Origin: Shewanella sp. MBTL60-007
GTDB lineage: Bacteria; Pseudomonadota; Gammaproteobacteria; Enterobacterales; Shewanellaceae
Assembly (NCBI RefSeq): GCF_019654915.1
Contig: NZ_BPET01000009.1
Coordinates: 44,606 to 108,605, forward strand
DNA length: 64,000 nt
Direction of reading: 5' to 3'
In this document: positions 46,077-56,113 of the stretch, one piece after another
Position numbering within the stretch: position 1 is the first letter of the stretch
How the letters are laid out: the number at the start of each line of letters is the position of its first letter
The notes under the pieces: model-generated
What the model was told of the DNA's origin: nothing
The model's input: the letters and a program-made list of their open reading frames with translations, nothing else
Databases searched by the model: none
Made by a program: the position numbers and the translations under genes

Positions 46077-46604
46077 TTACGCTTTTTGCAATTTAGCTAT
46101 TAGCTGCTTCTCTACATTAAGAAACGTTTGTGTTTCAAATTTTAGATTAATAAAGGCGGAGTCACGCCCCCTCATCTTTTGCTCTAGAGTGACTCTAACC
46201 CCATCAGAGTCAATCGCCACCCAACGCTTACCATTACAACGCCCCTGTAAGACACATTGATATGAACTCAGCTCGCCAGAGGTAAAATCTATAACTTGAT
46301 AACCGCTATCAATGAGTGAATCTTTAATTTCATGAAAATCGCTTTTGAAGCTAACCCCATGAGCCGAATAATCATGCGTACTCATAACCACTTTCACTAA
46401 CCCTTTTTCGGGAATTTGAACGAGCTTGTACAACTTAGCGATAGAATTGTTTTTAGGTAAATGATCCGTTTTAACTTCACAGTAATCCTGAAGTTTAGTC
46501 ACCTTCCCATACTTGCCGATATCCTCCCCCCACGCAATGCCAAAAGGAGTCGATGCAGATACAGTCATAGGTGCGATCAGTAAAAGTAAACTAAGTATTC
46601 TCAT
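46077..46604 (-). CDS. Exported protein, unknown
   Basis: 175 residues with a signal peptide ending SVSASTP (cleavage near residue 18). Mature part has four cysteines (DYCEV, YQCVLQGRC), compatible with disulfides in the periplasm. The start FGIAWGEDIGKYGKVT recalls small periplasmic proteins in which a short repeated strand pattern follows. No family recognised. Convergent with the SPFH gene. Confidence 0.65.
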   Translation of the reverse strand: MRILSLLLLIAPMTVSASTPFGIAWGEDIGKYGKVTKLQDYCEVKTDHLPKNNSIAKLYKLVQIPEKGLVKVVMSTHDYSAHGVSFKSDFHEIKDSLIDSGYQVIDFTSGELSSYQCVLQGRCNGKRWVAIDSDGVRVTLEQKMRGRDSAFINLKFETQTFLNVEKQLIAKLQKA

Positions 46605-46949
46605 CTATCATTCCATCGAGTCAAAATTTTGGCGCATACTACCACTAAAGATGTATACGTCAAGCTCTAAAGTCACACAAATAAAAAATACTAAATAACA
46701 AGCAGTAATGAGCACATTATGCCAATCGCCTACGATAGATAACTATCTCCTTAACGTTATATTGACGAAAAAGATTTTTATAACAGTGAGCTAAATTTTA
46801 AATAAAACAAATATTCAGTCTAACCAGTACTAATAATACCTATATGAGTTCAAGTGGACTTTATGCTAATTTCCCCCAGCTAAATATATCTAATTGGTTA
46901 GATGGCGATTGCTCGCAATCAAGAACTGCATATAAAGGACAAGGACTCA
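46605..46949. other. 345-base AT-rich intergenic region
   Basis: Divergent promoters for the exported protein and the LRR lipoprotein. No gene or conspicuous repeat; short frames here lack ribosome binding sites. Confidence 0.4.
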
Positions 46950-48698
46950 ATGAGATCATCGAAGTTAACCATCGCCTTACTAAGCTCAACCCTATTGACC
47001 CTAAGCGGCTGCGCCCTCACTCCAGCCCCTAAGCTTGTGAGTGAGTTGCAATTTAACGATCCGCAATTTGCAAAGTGCGTACAGCAAAATGGTATAGAAG
47101 AGCTAGATCAGATCACTGAGCTTAGCTGTAATGGCCAGCAAATTACCAGTGTTGATGAGGTTCGCTTCATGCCTGCGCTAACGGCACTAGTATTACTGGA
47201 TAATAAAATCACTGACATAGATATCAGCGAGCTTGAGCATCTAAACCGTCTTATTATCGGCAATAACTTACTGAGCCATATCGATCTTTCTAGCAACCCA
47301 CAACTTATTGCTGTTAATGTTTCCGGCAATAACATCGACGCTCTGGATGTTAGTTCGAACCCTATGCTCAAAAGTCTCTATGCCTATAAATTGCCATTGA
47401 CCAGCATAGACGTTTCAGCGCAACCCAAACTCAGAGATCTCGGCCTAAGTCGCCATCAACTGACCGATATTGACCTATCAGGTAATCCAGAATTACAGAC
47501 ATTGAATCTATCGGTGGGTACTCTCAAAAAAATCGATCTGTCGAATAACCCAAAGCTCAACCACCTCTATTTGTCAGGCAACCAACTTACTGAACTCGAC
47601 CTCGGCAGCAATCCCGAACTGAGAGTCGTTACAGTCAGAAATAACCAGCTCAAACGGTTAGAGCTGAGCCATAATCCGCTACTGATTAAAGTCAAAGCCG
47701 ATTACAACCAAATTGATGACATTCAATTCAGTGATGACGCACCATTAACCGAGTTAGAACTGAATAACAATCGCATTACAGAGCTAGACATCTCCTCCTT
47801 CAAGCAACTCGAGAAGCTCGTTGCATTCAATAACCCCCTGCAACAACTGACCTTAAATGAGCAACATCTACCAAAGATACTCTCAATAGAAGGCACACCG
47901 GTTTCGATGGCCAATAACAGCCTAAATAAACAGGCTATCTCTAACTTATTATCACCACGGGTAAGCATTGTTGAAGGTGGCACCATTACTCAAAACGGTA
48001 ATCAATACCATGTCTCTGGCAGCCAGCTAGTGATGCCGAATCTCGGCCAATATATAGGCTTTCGGTACGCGGTTAGCCTGCCAAAGGACAAGTCAGGAAA
48101 AGTCGACTCTAGCCTTGCCAATCAAAATCAATTTCCGATTACGGTGCGTATGACTCACCCAGAGATAGTCGACCCGAAAAGCGGCAAAGGCTTTACCAGT
48201 TCAAGCTGGACCGACACCATGTTCAAGCATGACCGTAATCTGGCCATGTGGTATTTCGGTGAGCCCCATGAGCTAGTCACAGGGCGCTGGACATTGGAAC
48301 TCCTTTATCGCGATGCCGTTGTGGCCAAAAAATCTTTCATGTTGGTCAATATGGATGAAAAGCCTGAACTAAACAGTCAGCAAAGCAGAGTCGTGGAGCA
48401 AGGATTAACGCTAATGAGTCTAGTCACTCAGGGGGAGCGTTATCTATGTGGTGAGAAGAAATATCGCTCATGTTTTCAATTTGATGATAGCGATAGCTGT
48501 GCACAAAGCTTGAAACCATATAAAGAGCAATGCCAGCAAGTGACATTAAAAGCCATTAATCAGCATTCAAGCAAAAATCCAGACCTTAACGAGCAACTAA
48601 AGGCCTTTTTTAGCGGCTACACTGCTTGTATGGGCAGCCAATACATCCAAGCGACTGATCTTAATCCACAACAGGTCGGCAACTGTTTAAGCCAATAG
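46950..48698 (+). CDS. Leucine-rich-repeat lipoprotein
   Basis: 582 residues. Lipoprotein signal with lipobox LTLSGC, then about a dozen 21-22-residue leucine-rich repeats (residues about 70-330) of the type LNLSxNxLTxIDLSxNPxL, seen as IDLSGNPELQTL, IDLSNNPKLNHL, LDLGSNPELRV. The C-terminal 250 residues are not LRR and contain SSWTDTMFKHDRNLAMWYF, perhaps a beta-rich domain, plus late cysteines. ATG at 46950 is chosen for AAGGA and the signal peptide; the open frame starts 16 codons earlier. Repeat pattern suggests a cell-surface or periplasmic binding protein. Confidence 0.85.
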   Translation: MRSSKLTIALLSSTLLTLSGCALTPAPKLVSELQFNDPQFAKCVQQNGIEELDQITELSCNGQQITSVDEVRFMPALTALVLLDNKITDIDISELEHLNRLIIGNNLLSHIDLSSNPQLIAVNVSGNNIDALDVSSNPMLKSLYAYKLPLTSIDVSAQPKLRDLGLSRHQLTDIDLSGNPELQTLNLSVGTLKKIDLSNNPKLNHLYLSGNQLTELDLGSNPELRVVTVRNNQLKRLELSHNPLLIKVKADYNQIDDIQFSDDAPLTELELNNNRITELDISSFKQLEKLVAFNNPLQQLTLNEQHLPKILSIEGTPVSMANNSLNKQAISNLLSPRVSIVEGGTITQNGNQYHVSGSQLVMPNLGQYIGFRYAVSLPKDKSGKVDSSLANQNQFPITVRMTHPEIVDPKSGKGFTSSSWTDTMFKHDRNLAMWYFGEPHELVTGRWTLELLYRDAVVAKKSFMLVNMDEKPELNSQQSRVVEQGLTLMSLVTQGERYLCGEKKYRSCFQFDDSDSCAQSLKPYKEQCQQVTLKAINQHSSKNPDLNEQLKAFFSGYTACMGSQYIQATDLNPQQVGNCLSQ

Positions 48699-48729
48699 CG
48701 CTTAAGCGTTTTATAATAAACACCTTTTC

Positions 48730-48754
48730 AAGCCCGACTCGAGCGGGCTTTCTC
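48730..48754 (+). terminator. Terminator after the LRR gene
   Basis: Seven-base stem AAGCCCG/CGGGCTT with a seven-base loop and T-rich tail, 31 bases past the stop. Confidence 0.75.
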
Positions 48755-48964
48755 TTAATTAACTCCCGCCAACGGCCTAATCAGGAGTATCGAAAGTCCT
48801 GAGTCCTCCAGAGCCAACAATACTTATTAACAATTCAAATGTTGACATTTTATAACGATTCTAGAAGATAGCTTATGTTAACAATAAGAAAAAGTTTATT
48901 AAAAATATCAGAATAAAGTCCGTTAAATACGATAATAACTTTTGACAAGGAAGAAAGCATAAAA

Positions 48965-51034
48965 ATGAAAAAGTCCTTAATTGCTATTGCCTTAGCCACC
49001 ACCTTTCTAGGTGGCTGTGGTACATCAGACGTAAGTAACGAAACCAAAACAGAAGTCACTAAAACCGCCAATACTCAAGCCGAACTCGGCAGCTTCGGCG
49101 TAGACTTAAGCGCGCGTAATGAAGCGGTAAAACCTGGTGATGACTTCTTTATGTACGCCAGCGGTACTTGGTACGACAACTATGTGATGCCAGCCGATAA
49201 GACCCGCTTCGGTGCCTTTACCGGCCTTGCAGAACGCAGTGAAAAACAGGTTAAAGAGATCATCGACGACATCGCTAGCCGCAGTGATTTAAATGCCGAA
49301 GAGCAACTCATCGCTGACTTCTATCAGTCATATATGGATACAGATACCATCAACAAACTCGGTATCAAGCCAATCCAAGGTACCCTAGATCAAATTAAAG
49401 CCGTTAAAAACACCGATGATTTAACCAAGGTTTTCGGTCAATCTTGGCTCACCGGAGCTAGCTCACCAATTTATGGTGGCATGTGGTTTAACCGCCTAGA
49501 CCCAAATCAATACGAAATGTCGATTGGTGCAGGCGGCTTAGGTTTACCCGATCGCTCGTACTACCTAGAAGATGCGGAACGTTTTGTAAAAATCCGTGAA
49601 GCCTACGTTAATCACATTGCTGAAATGCTCGCCTTTGCAGGGATTAAAGATGGTCAAGCCCGTGCCGAAGCGATCTTAGCGTTAGAGACTAAGATGGCTG
49701 AAGGTCAGTGGCCACGAGAGAAGCGCCGTAACCGTGATTTAACCCTAAACCAAATTAAGCGTGCAGATCTTGCAAAACAGTACCCAGGTTTTGATTGGGA
49801 TGCTTACTTCGCAGAGACTGGTTACCAAGTACCACAGCTAAACATCTCTCAACCTGATCCTGTTAAGGCGATGATTGACTTAGTCAACAAAGAGCCACTG
49901 AATGTGTGGCAGGATTACTTAACCTTCCACACAGTAAGTAACAACGCTGGCCTGTTATCTGAAGATATCTACGCAGCTAACTTTGCCTTCTATGGCAAAA
50001 CCCTAAGTGGTCAGCAGGAGCCGCGTCCACGTTGGAAGCGTGCGATCTCTGAAATGTCTGGCACTCAATCTTTAGGCTTTGCCATCGGTAAAGTCTATGT
50101 GGCGCGTTACTTCCCTGAGTCATCTAAAAAGCAGATGGCGGAGCTGGTTGAAAACCTACGTACCGCCATGGGTGAGCGTATTGATGACTTAGACTGGATG
50201 GGCGCCGAAACTAAGGTGAATGCCCATGCTAAGCTTGCCGCATTTAACCCGAAAATCGGTTACCCAGATGTTTGGCAAGAGTTTGATGGTGTAGAACTGA
50301 CTAACAACAACCTTGTTGGTAATATTCAAAATCTACGTCAATTCTTTAATGCCGATAGCGTCGCTAAAGAGCTTAAGAAAACAGACCGTAACCGTTGGGG
50401 TATGACACCACAGCGCGTTAACGCCTACTACAACAGCTCGTTTAACGAGATTGTTTTCCCTGCCGCTATCCTACAGCCGCCGTTTTTCGATCCGAATGCC
50501 GATCCAGCGGTCAACTACGGTGGTATTGGTGCGGTTATCGGTCATGAAATGGGTCATGGTTTCGATGATCAAGGCTCGAAATCTGACGCCAACGGTATCC
50601 AGCGTAACTGGTGGACCGATGCAGATCGCGCCGCCTTTGAAGCCAAAGCGGATCAACTTGCCGCACAGTACAGCAAGTACGAGCCTATTCCCGATAACTT
50701 CGTTAACGGCCGTAACAGCCTAGGTGAAAACATCGGTGACGTTGGTGGCCTTGCCATGGCTTACCACGCATACAAACTAAGCCTTAACGGTAAAGAAGCG
50801 CCAGTAATTGACGGTGTGACAGGGGACCAACGCTTCTTCCTCGCATGGGCACAAGTGTGGAAGGAAAAACGCACAGAGCAAAGCATGCTTAACCAGCTAC
50901 GTGCTGGAACTCACGCACCAGGTCGTTACCGCGCGCTAGCGCCACGTAACCATGATGCTTGGTACAAGGCGTTTGATGTTAAGCCAGGTGACGCATTGTA
51001 TCTACCTGAAGATCAGCGCGTACGCATCTGGTAA
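48965..51034 (+). CDS. M13 family (neprilysin/PepO-like) lipoprotein metallopeptidase
   Basis: 689 residues. Lipoprotein signal MKKSLIAIALATTFLGGC. The M13 N-terminal domain (VKPGDDFFMYASGTWYDNY) is followed by the catalytic domain with HEMGH at 527-531, ENIGD at 588-592 supplying the third zinc ligand, and the NAYYNSSFNEIVFPAAIL substrate segment. The C terminus RVRIW is typical. Degrades short peptides in the periplasm. A good terminator follows; monocistronic. Confidence 0.95.
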   Translation: MKKSLIAIALATTFLGGCGTSDVSNETKTEVTKTANTQAELGSFGVDLSARNEAVKPGDDFFMYASGTWYDNYVMPADKTRFGAFTGLAERSEKQVKEIIDDIASRSDLNAEEQLIADFYQSYMDTDTINKLGIKPIQGTLDQIKAVKNTDDLTKVFGQSWLTGASSPIYGGMWFNRLDPNQYEMSIGAGGLGLPDRSYYLEDAERFVKIREAYVNHIAEMLAFAGIKDGQARAEAILALETKMAEGQWPREKRRNRDLTLNQIKRADLAKQYPGFDWDAYFAETGYQVPQLNISQPDPVKAMIDLVNKEPLNVWQDYLTFHTVSNNAGLLSEDIYAANFAFYGKTLSGQQEPRPRWKRAISEMSGTQSLGFAIGKVYVARYFPESSKKQMAELVENLRTAMGERIDDLDWMGAETKVNAHAKLAAFNPKIGYPDVWQEFDGVELTNNNLVGNIQNLRQFFNADSVAKELKKTDRNRWGMTPQRVNAYYNSSFNEIVFPAAILQPPFFDPNADPAVNYGGIGAVIGHEMGHGFDDQGSKSDANGIQRNWWTDADRAAFEAKADQLAAQYSKYEPIPDNFVNGRNSLGENIGDVGGLAMAYHAYKLSLNGKEAPVIDGVTGDQRFFLAWAQVWKEKRTEQSMLNQLRAGTHAPGRYRALAPRNHDAWYKAFDVKPGDALYLPEDQRVRIW

Positions 51035-51084
51035 TACGCTTAGGCGAAACCTATTTAGATAGGTTTCAGAACTAAGCTAAACAG

Positions 51085-51116
51085 AATGCCAGTCAGCTCG
51101 CTGACTGGCATTTTTT
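51085..51116 (+). terminator. Terminator after the M13 peptidase gene
   Basis: Twelve-base perfect stem AATGCCAGTCAG/CTGACTGGCATT, CTCG loop, T run. Confidence 0.95.
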
Positions 51117-51297
51117 ATTCCCTATCTAATATTCCTAATGCATCTCTAGCAGATGAAATGGTTATATCGATAAGGGTTTTAAAAATCTAGAACGACCCTA
51201 TATCTATATTGTTCCACCCAATGCAGCGAACCAAGAGCAGGCAAAGAGCTCGACTCTAATAGCTGAGATTGACGCACTAATACCGATAGGACATGAG

Positions 51298-52155
51298 ATG
51301 ACAAAGCAATATACCCCCGCAAAAGTTTGGACCATGGATAATCAAAATGGTGGCCAGTGGGCCAATATCAATCGTCCAGAAGCCGGCGCACGATATGAGC
51401 AAGCGTTACCTAAGGGAAAACAGCCATTACAACTCTACTCCTTAGCGACACCTAACGGCCAAAAAGTCACTATCATGCTGGAGGAGCTGTTGGCTAAAGG
51501 TGTAAAAGAAGCTGAATATGATGCCTACCTCATCAACATTGGCGAAGCCGAGCAATTTTCATCAGGCTTTGTTGAAATCAATCCAAACTCAAAGATCCCC
51601 GCCCTAATCGATACCTCAGCCGATAGTCCTATTCGGGTATTTGAGTCCGGTAATATCTTACTATACCTAGCCGAAAAGTTTGGCCATTTGTTACCAAAAG
51701 AGCTTGCCGCTAAAACAGAGGTGATGAACTGGCTATTTTGGCTGCAAGGTTCAGCCCCATACTTGGGTGGTGGCTTCGGCCATTTCTATGCTTACGCACC
51801 AGAAAAGTTCGAGTATCCAATTAACCGTTTTGCCATGGAGGCCAAGCGTCAACTGGACCTGCTCGATAAACAGCTTGCTAACAATGAGTTCATCGGCGGT
51901 GATGAGTACAGTATTGCCGATATCGCTATCTGGCCTTGGTATGGCAATCTCGTTCTGGGCAACTTATACGATGCTGCCGAGTTTTTAGATGTCGCAAGTT
52001 ACCCTCATCTGCAGCGCTGGGCCAAGCAGATAAGTGAGCGTGATGGCGTAAAACGTGGCCGCATTGTTAACCGAACATTCGGCGAAGAATGGGAACAGCT
52101 AAAAGAGCGCCACAGCGCCGCCGATATAGATGCGGTGCTAGCGAAACAACCTTAA
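51298..52155 (+). CDS. yghU: Glutathione transferase-like disulfide reductase YghU
   Basis: 285 residues aligned over almost the whole length with E. coli YghU: YTPAKVWTMDNQNGG, LYSLATPNGQKVTIMLEELL, VEINPNSKIPALID, FESGNILLYLAEKFG, MNWLFWLQGSAP and GGGFGHFYAYAPE. The family binds two glutathiones and acts as a disulfide-bond reductase; the active-site NGQK segment is present. Cytoplasmic and monocistronic. Confidence 0.93.
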   Translation: MTKQYTPAKVWTMDNQNGGQWANINRPEAGARYEQALPKGKQPLQLYSLATPNGQKVTIMLEELLAKGVKEAEYDAYLINIGEAEQFSSGFVEINPNSKIPALIDTSADSPIRVFESGNILLYLAEKFGHLLPKELAAKTEVMNWLFWLQGSAPYLGGGFGHFYAYAPEKFEYPINRFAMEAKRQLDLLDKQLANNEFIGGDEYSIADIAIWPWYGNLVLGNLYDAAEFLDVASYPHLQRWAKQISERDGVKRGRIVNRTFGEEWEQLKERHSAADIDAVLAKQP

Positions 52156-52467
52156 AAACGACGCTAACAATCACTTCCACGCATCACTTTTACTCAATAA
52201 TTAATAGCGCAGTGACTTATTCGCTAAGTCACTGCGCTATTAACCAACTTCATGGGCATTAAAACCTAAAAATTAAGCTATTTTAAAACTTAATCTCTCC
52301 CCATTTCTTCCAGATATAGCAGCTTCATTAAAATCAACTAACTCTCCTAGTGATGTCTAGCCAAAGCATATTTATACAATGGCTTTTTACCGTTAACGCT
52401 TAGCCCTATACGCTTGTATCTCTTGTCGTTTTAAGGCCATTGGCAAATATGACTTTTAGGAGTTCTT
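52156..52467. other. 312-base intergenic region containing a long inverted repeat
   Basis: Nothing is seen apart from the 19-base-arm inverted repeat at 52201-52243 and TAGGAG before the next ATG. Confidence 0.5.
52201..52243. repeat. Perfect 19-bp inverted repeat with five-base loop
   Basis: Arms TTAATAGCGCAGTGACTTA at 52201-52219 and its complement at 52225-52243. No T run, so unlike the other terminators here, though it may still end yghU transcription. Confidence 0.75.
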
Positions 52468-53277
52468 ATGAACAAAGCTATTCTAACTATCGCTCTGGCT
52501 ATCAGTTTATCTGGCGCAGCATGGGCCAATGACGCTCAACCAGATCCATCGGATCTAACTGCAGTTAACTCTTTTGCCTATGGAGCAGTAGACAACGAAG
52601 GTAAACTCAATGGCATGCTAGGATTAGCTGGCAACTATTCTGAAGGTAATAACTTTATTGGCCTTGTTGAACATGGTGTTACGACCAAAAATAATCAATT
52701 AGGAAAAAAAGCCCAGAACTCACGCCTACGCTACTTTCAAGTGTTAGATACAGGCAGCGATATCCTGCCACAAGCGGGGTTTTCTGTTGACTATATGAAA
52801 GACTGGAAAAGCACTAATGCCGATACCAGCAGCGATATTGTTGCCCTTGGCGCTATTGCCAAAATACCTACACCATGGCAAGCACTATCACTTTACCCTA
52901 ACGTCGCTTATGTTAAGGGCAAGGCTAAACAAGGTACCGGTAACCGCGTCGACTTAAGCGGTTATCAGCTCAACCTCTTCGGCTCTATTGCACTCGGTGA
53001 TTTGGGTAAATACTTGGTTATTCAGCCGCAATTCATGCACCTTGACGGAAAGCCAAGTAAAAGTGGCAGCAACGCTAAGCTATCGGCCAACATCTTTAAA
53101 GTCAAAACAGGATTTGGTATGCCGATTAGTGACAATGGCAAGTGGTGGACAGAGTTAAGCCACACTTATACCCGTAGCGATGCTAAGGCAGGCCAGAGTG
53201 GTAAATTCGCTGATGGAACTTTATCTGAAATTGATAATGACCATAAAGTCGAACTTGGGGTTTCATACTACTTCTAA
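52468..53277 (+). CDS. Outer-membrane beta-barrel protein, unknown
   Basis: 269 residues. Signal peptide MNKAILTIALAISLSGAAWA. The rest alternates hydrophobic strands (LNGMLGLAGNYSEG, KVELGVSYYF at the end with terminal aromatic), as expected for a small outer-membrane barrel of perhaps 12 strands. No specific family recognised. Confidence 0.72.
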   Translation: MNKAILTIALAISLSGAAWANDAQPDPSDLTAVNSFAYGAVDNEGKLNGMLGLAGNYSEGNNFIGLVEHGVTTKNNQLGKKAQNSRLRYFQVLDTGSDILPQAGFSVDYMKDWKSTNADTSSDIVALGAIAKIPTPWQALSLYPNVAYVKGKAKQGTGNRVDLSGYQLNLFGSIALGDLGKYLVIQPQFMHLDGKPSKSGSNAKLSANIFKVKTGFGMPISDNGKWWTELSHTYTRSDAKAGQSGKFADGTLSEIDNDHKVELGVSYYF

Positions 53278-53356
53278 GCTAAACATAAGTGAGGAAGGCT
53301 TTAATAACAATCAATATAAGCCTTCCCACTGATAAAGATATCCTAGAGTTTCATCA

Positions 53357-53842
53357 CTAGCTGCCAACGCCGCAGCGGCTTAAGCGCTTAATCTCCGCCT
53401 CATGCTGAGGGTAATCCTTTAATAAGGTTTCTTGGCTGAACAGTTCAAAGTCATCAAAGGTAAATCCTGGCGACACCATACAGCCCACTAATGAAAAGCC
53501 AGGCTTGTTCATCGCCGAGCCAAAGATACAGCCTTTCGGTACCAGAAACTGTGGCCGCTCACCCGCTGCCAAATCTAAGCCTAATTGCGCCGTAGTTAGC
53601 TCCCCTTGCTCATCGATCATGTAAATCGTTAGCGACTCGCCAGCGTGGAAGTACCACATCTCATCGGCAGTTAAGCGATGGAAGTTAGACACCTCACCTG
53701 TGCGTAATAAAAAGTAAATGCTAGTCCATAGCGCCCGAGTATCGTCAAACTCTTGATCTGAGCGATATGATGAGCGGAAGTAGCCGCCTTCAACATGTTG
53801 TTCTAGTTCTAGATGTTCAATAAAGTATTCAGCGGTTTGCAT
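53357..53842 (-). CDS. Cupin-domain protein (DUF985 / cupin_5)
   Basis: 161-residue beta-jelly-roll protein of the cupin_5 family. VEGGYFRSSYRS, SIYFLLRTGEVSNFHRL, DEMWYFHAGESLTIYMI, VPKGCIFGSAM and FTLVGCMVSPGFTFDDFEL-type segments (here FSLVGCMVSPGFTFDDFEL) match. The histidine in NFHRL and in YFHAG fit cupin metal or ligand positions. Related proteins bind sugars or nucleotides; function not fixed. Monocistronic on the minus strand. Confidence 0.9.
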   Translation of the reverse strand: MQTAEYFIEHLELEQHVEGGYFRSSYRSDQEFDDTRALWTSIYFLLRTGEVSNFHRLTADEMWYFHAGESLTIYMIDEQGELTTAQLGLDLAAGERPQFLVPKGCIFGSAMNKPGFSLVGCMVSPGFTFDDFELFSQETLLKDYPQHEAEIKRLSRCGVGS

Positions 53843-54000
53843 TACAACGACCTATTTTGTTGTGAACGTTTTTGTAGGAGTATTTATAAAAACAGCGCGG
53901 AAGTGTAATCCAATACAAGGCAAAAGACTGCGACCACTATTAGAATTTGGTACTTTGCAGCTTATCCATTGCAATTAAAAGCACAATTTAAAGCGCAATA

Positions 54001-54028
54001 AAAAACCCAAGGCGCTAACCTTGGGTTT
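54001..54028 (-). terminator. Terminator of the small minus-strand gene
   Basis: Ten-base stem AAACCCAAGG/CCTTGGGTTT, six-base loop, T run on the minus strand. Confidence 0.9.
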
Positions 54029-54076
54029 ATATGATAGACCTTGTAACCAATTGAGATAGCAATTGGCTTTGCTCGC

Positions 54077-54325
54077 TTAATGCTTGCCCATTACGCCGTT
54101 GCGAACCATCTCTTTGCCAGTCTCATACACTTCATCTGTTACCCAACGCGCGTGCAACAGTTTATGGTTAGCATCAAACACTGCAACAAAGTGACGACCA
54201 TCAGCATTGTTGGTTGCCATACCAACACCTTCCACACCTTGAAGACCCAAACCACCAGTTTCAACCGATACTAAAAAACGTCTTAGGTCGTCTAGATTAT
54301 CAATTACTTTTTGCTCGTCACTCAT
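54077..54325 (-). CDS. Small cytoplasmic protein, unknown
   Basis: 82 residues starting MSDEQKVIDNLDDLRRFL, acidic helix followed by a beta part (GVGMATNNADGRHFVAVFDANHKLLHARWV). No signal or membrane segment. It has its own terminator at 54001-54028, which supports a real, expressed gene. No family recognised. Confidence 0.62.
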   Translation of the reverse strand: MSDEQKVIDNLDDLRRFLVSVETGGLGLQGVEGVGMATNNADGRHFVAVFDANHKLLHARWVTDEVYETGKEMVRNGVMGKH

Positions 54326-54633
54326 ACTTAATACTCTTATCTATGCTATCAACGACAGCCATCAACAACAGGGCTGCAAGCCCTAAATATACTCTGCGGC
54401 GTACTTTACAGATCATAGCCAAAGATTAAAAGACTGCAGCATAAATAACAAAAGTGCTCGCTCAAGCCTGAAGGCTATAAACAACTGCATGTGATTTAAG
54501 CGCATGCTTATTTAGTCTATTAGCTTGGTCACAAATCACGGTTTAATTTATTAACTTTCAACCAGCCCATGTAATACTCCCGCCGCAATAATACCAATCA
54601 GTATAACCCTACAATTAAGATGGATTACTCTCG
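54326..54633. other. 308-base intergenic region before guaD
   Basis: No gene seen. AATACCAATCAGTATA near 54591-54606 is close to AATACCAATCAATATA near 14058-14073 in the btuB leader and may be a short dispersed motif. Confidence 0.35.
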
Positions 54634-55998
54634 ATGTCTGAAATTAAATTTGGTGTATTAGGCCAGCATTTTCATTGCCCAGTGAAAGGTGATTTTGAGT
54701 ATGCGTCTAACGCATTGGTGCTTGTCGATGATGAGGGGGTGATCGCCGCAATCCTCACCGAAAAAGATACCGACTTTCAAACACAGATCAGCCAATTATC
54801 TGCCAATAAGCAACTCATTGAATTAAGCAGCAGCCAATATCTAATGCCGGGTATGGTTGACTTACACGTACATGCGCCGCAGTTTCCACAAGCGGGTAAA
54901 GGCCTAGATTTGCCCCTTTACGATTGGCTACAAGATTACACCTTCCCATTAGAAGCCAAGTTTGCAGATATGAACTTTACTAAGCAGATCTATCCAAACT
55001 TAGTGAAGTCACTGCTGGCTAACGGCACCACCAGCGCGGTGTACTTTGCAACCATTCATAAAGATAGCTCTGTTGAGCTTGCTCGTGAGTGCCTAAAGCA
55101 AGGCCAGCGCGGCTTTATCGGTAAGGTAAATATGGATGAGGCCAGCCAGTGCCCACCATTTTATATTGAAGCCTCAACCAGCGATGCCCTAATAGACACC
55201 GAAGATTTCATCCAGCAAGTTCTGCAACTTGAAGGCAACGAGCACAGATTAGTTTCACCAGTTGTGACGCCACGTTTTGTGCCAAGTTGCACTTCAGAAA
55301 TGCTGCAAGGTTTAGGCGACCTTGTACAAAAGTATCAATGCCATGTGCAGACTCACTGCTCTGAAAGCGATTGGGCACGCGATTATAGCCAAGAGAAGTA
55401 CGGCAAAACAGATGTTGAGATCTACAGTGATTTTGGCTTAATGACCAACAAGACCATTCTGGCTCACTCTATCTTCTTAACGCCCAATGATCACAAGGTG
55501 ATTAAGGCGACTGGCGCGAGCATTGCTCACTGCCCGTTATCAAACATGTACTTTGCCAATGCGGCAATGCAGACTCGCGAGATTTTAGATAACGACTTAA
55601 AATGCGGCCTAGGCAGTGACCTTGCTGGTGCGCCAATCCCATCAATCTTCCACACTTGCCTTGATGCGGTTAACCACTCCCGCGTACGAGAAGACGGTAC
55701 TTCGACTTACCTACCTGCTGATACTCGCGGCGAAAGCGATAGTCGTATCTCATTCTTAGAGTCTTACTGGATGGCGACAGTCGGTGGTGGACAAGCGATT
55801 GACGCTAAGGTCGGTTTGTTCCAAGCAGGCTTTGAGTTCGATGCCTTAGTAGTCGATACATCAGTTACTGACAGCAACATCTTTATCCTTGATGAAATGG
55901 ACAGCACTAAAGACAAGCTTGAGAAAATCATCACCCTCAATAACCGCCAGAACATCCGTAAGGTGTGGGTAAAGGGCCAGTTAGTGATAGAGAAGTAA
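54634..55998 (+). CDS. guaD: Guanine deaminase GuaD
   Basis: 454-residue amidohydrolase converting guanine to xanthine and ammonia. Zinc ligands: MVDLHVHAPQFPQ, QTHCSES (middle His), LAHSIFL (His), and LGSDLAGA (Asp). The PQFPQAGKGLDLPLYDWL and HCPLSNMYFANA segments are characteristic of guanine deaminases and separate it from other amidohydrolases. A convergent NCS2 purine permease follows behind a shared terminator, giving a purine uptake and salvage pair. Confidence 0.95.
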   Translation: MSEIKFGVLGQHFHCPVKGDFEYASNALVLVDDEGVIAAILTEKDTDFQTQISQLSANKQLIELSSSQYLMPGMVDLHVHAPQFPQAGKGLDLPLYDWLQDYTFPLEAKFADMNFTKQIYPNLVKSLLANGTTSAVYFATIHKDSSVELARECLKQGQRGFIGKVNMDEASQCPPFYIEASTSDALIDTEDFIQQVLQLEGNEHRLVSPVVTPRFVPSCTSEMLQGLGDLVQKYQCHVQTHCSESDWARDYSQEKYGKTDVEIYSDFGLMTNKTILAHSIFLTPNDHKVIKATGASIAHCPLSNMYFANAAMQTREILDNDLKCGLGSDLAGAPIPSIFHTCLDAVNHSRVREDGTSTYLPADTRGESDSRISFLESYWMATVGGGQAIDAKVGLFQAGFEFDALVVDTSVTDSNIFILDEMDSTKDKLEKIITLNNRQNIRKVWVKGQLVIEK

Positions 55999-56034
55999 CC
56001 TCTAAAATGACGGCTCTGGTGTTGCACCAGATAT

Positions 56035-56073
56035 AAAAAAGGCTCAGAAGAATAAGCTTCTGAGCCTTTTTTT
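56035..56073. terminator. Bidirectional terminator between guaD and the NCS2 permease
   Basis: Stem AAAAAAGGCTCAGAAG/CTTCTGAGCCTTTTTT, six-base loop, T run on both strands. Confidence 0.95.
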
Positions 56074-56113
56074 GTTTATCAGTTTTACAAACTACACATT
56101 CAAGCGTGTCGGA

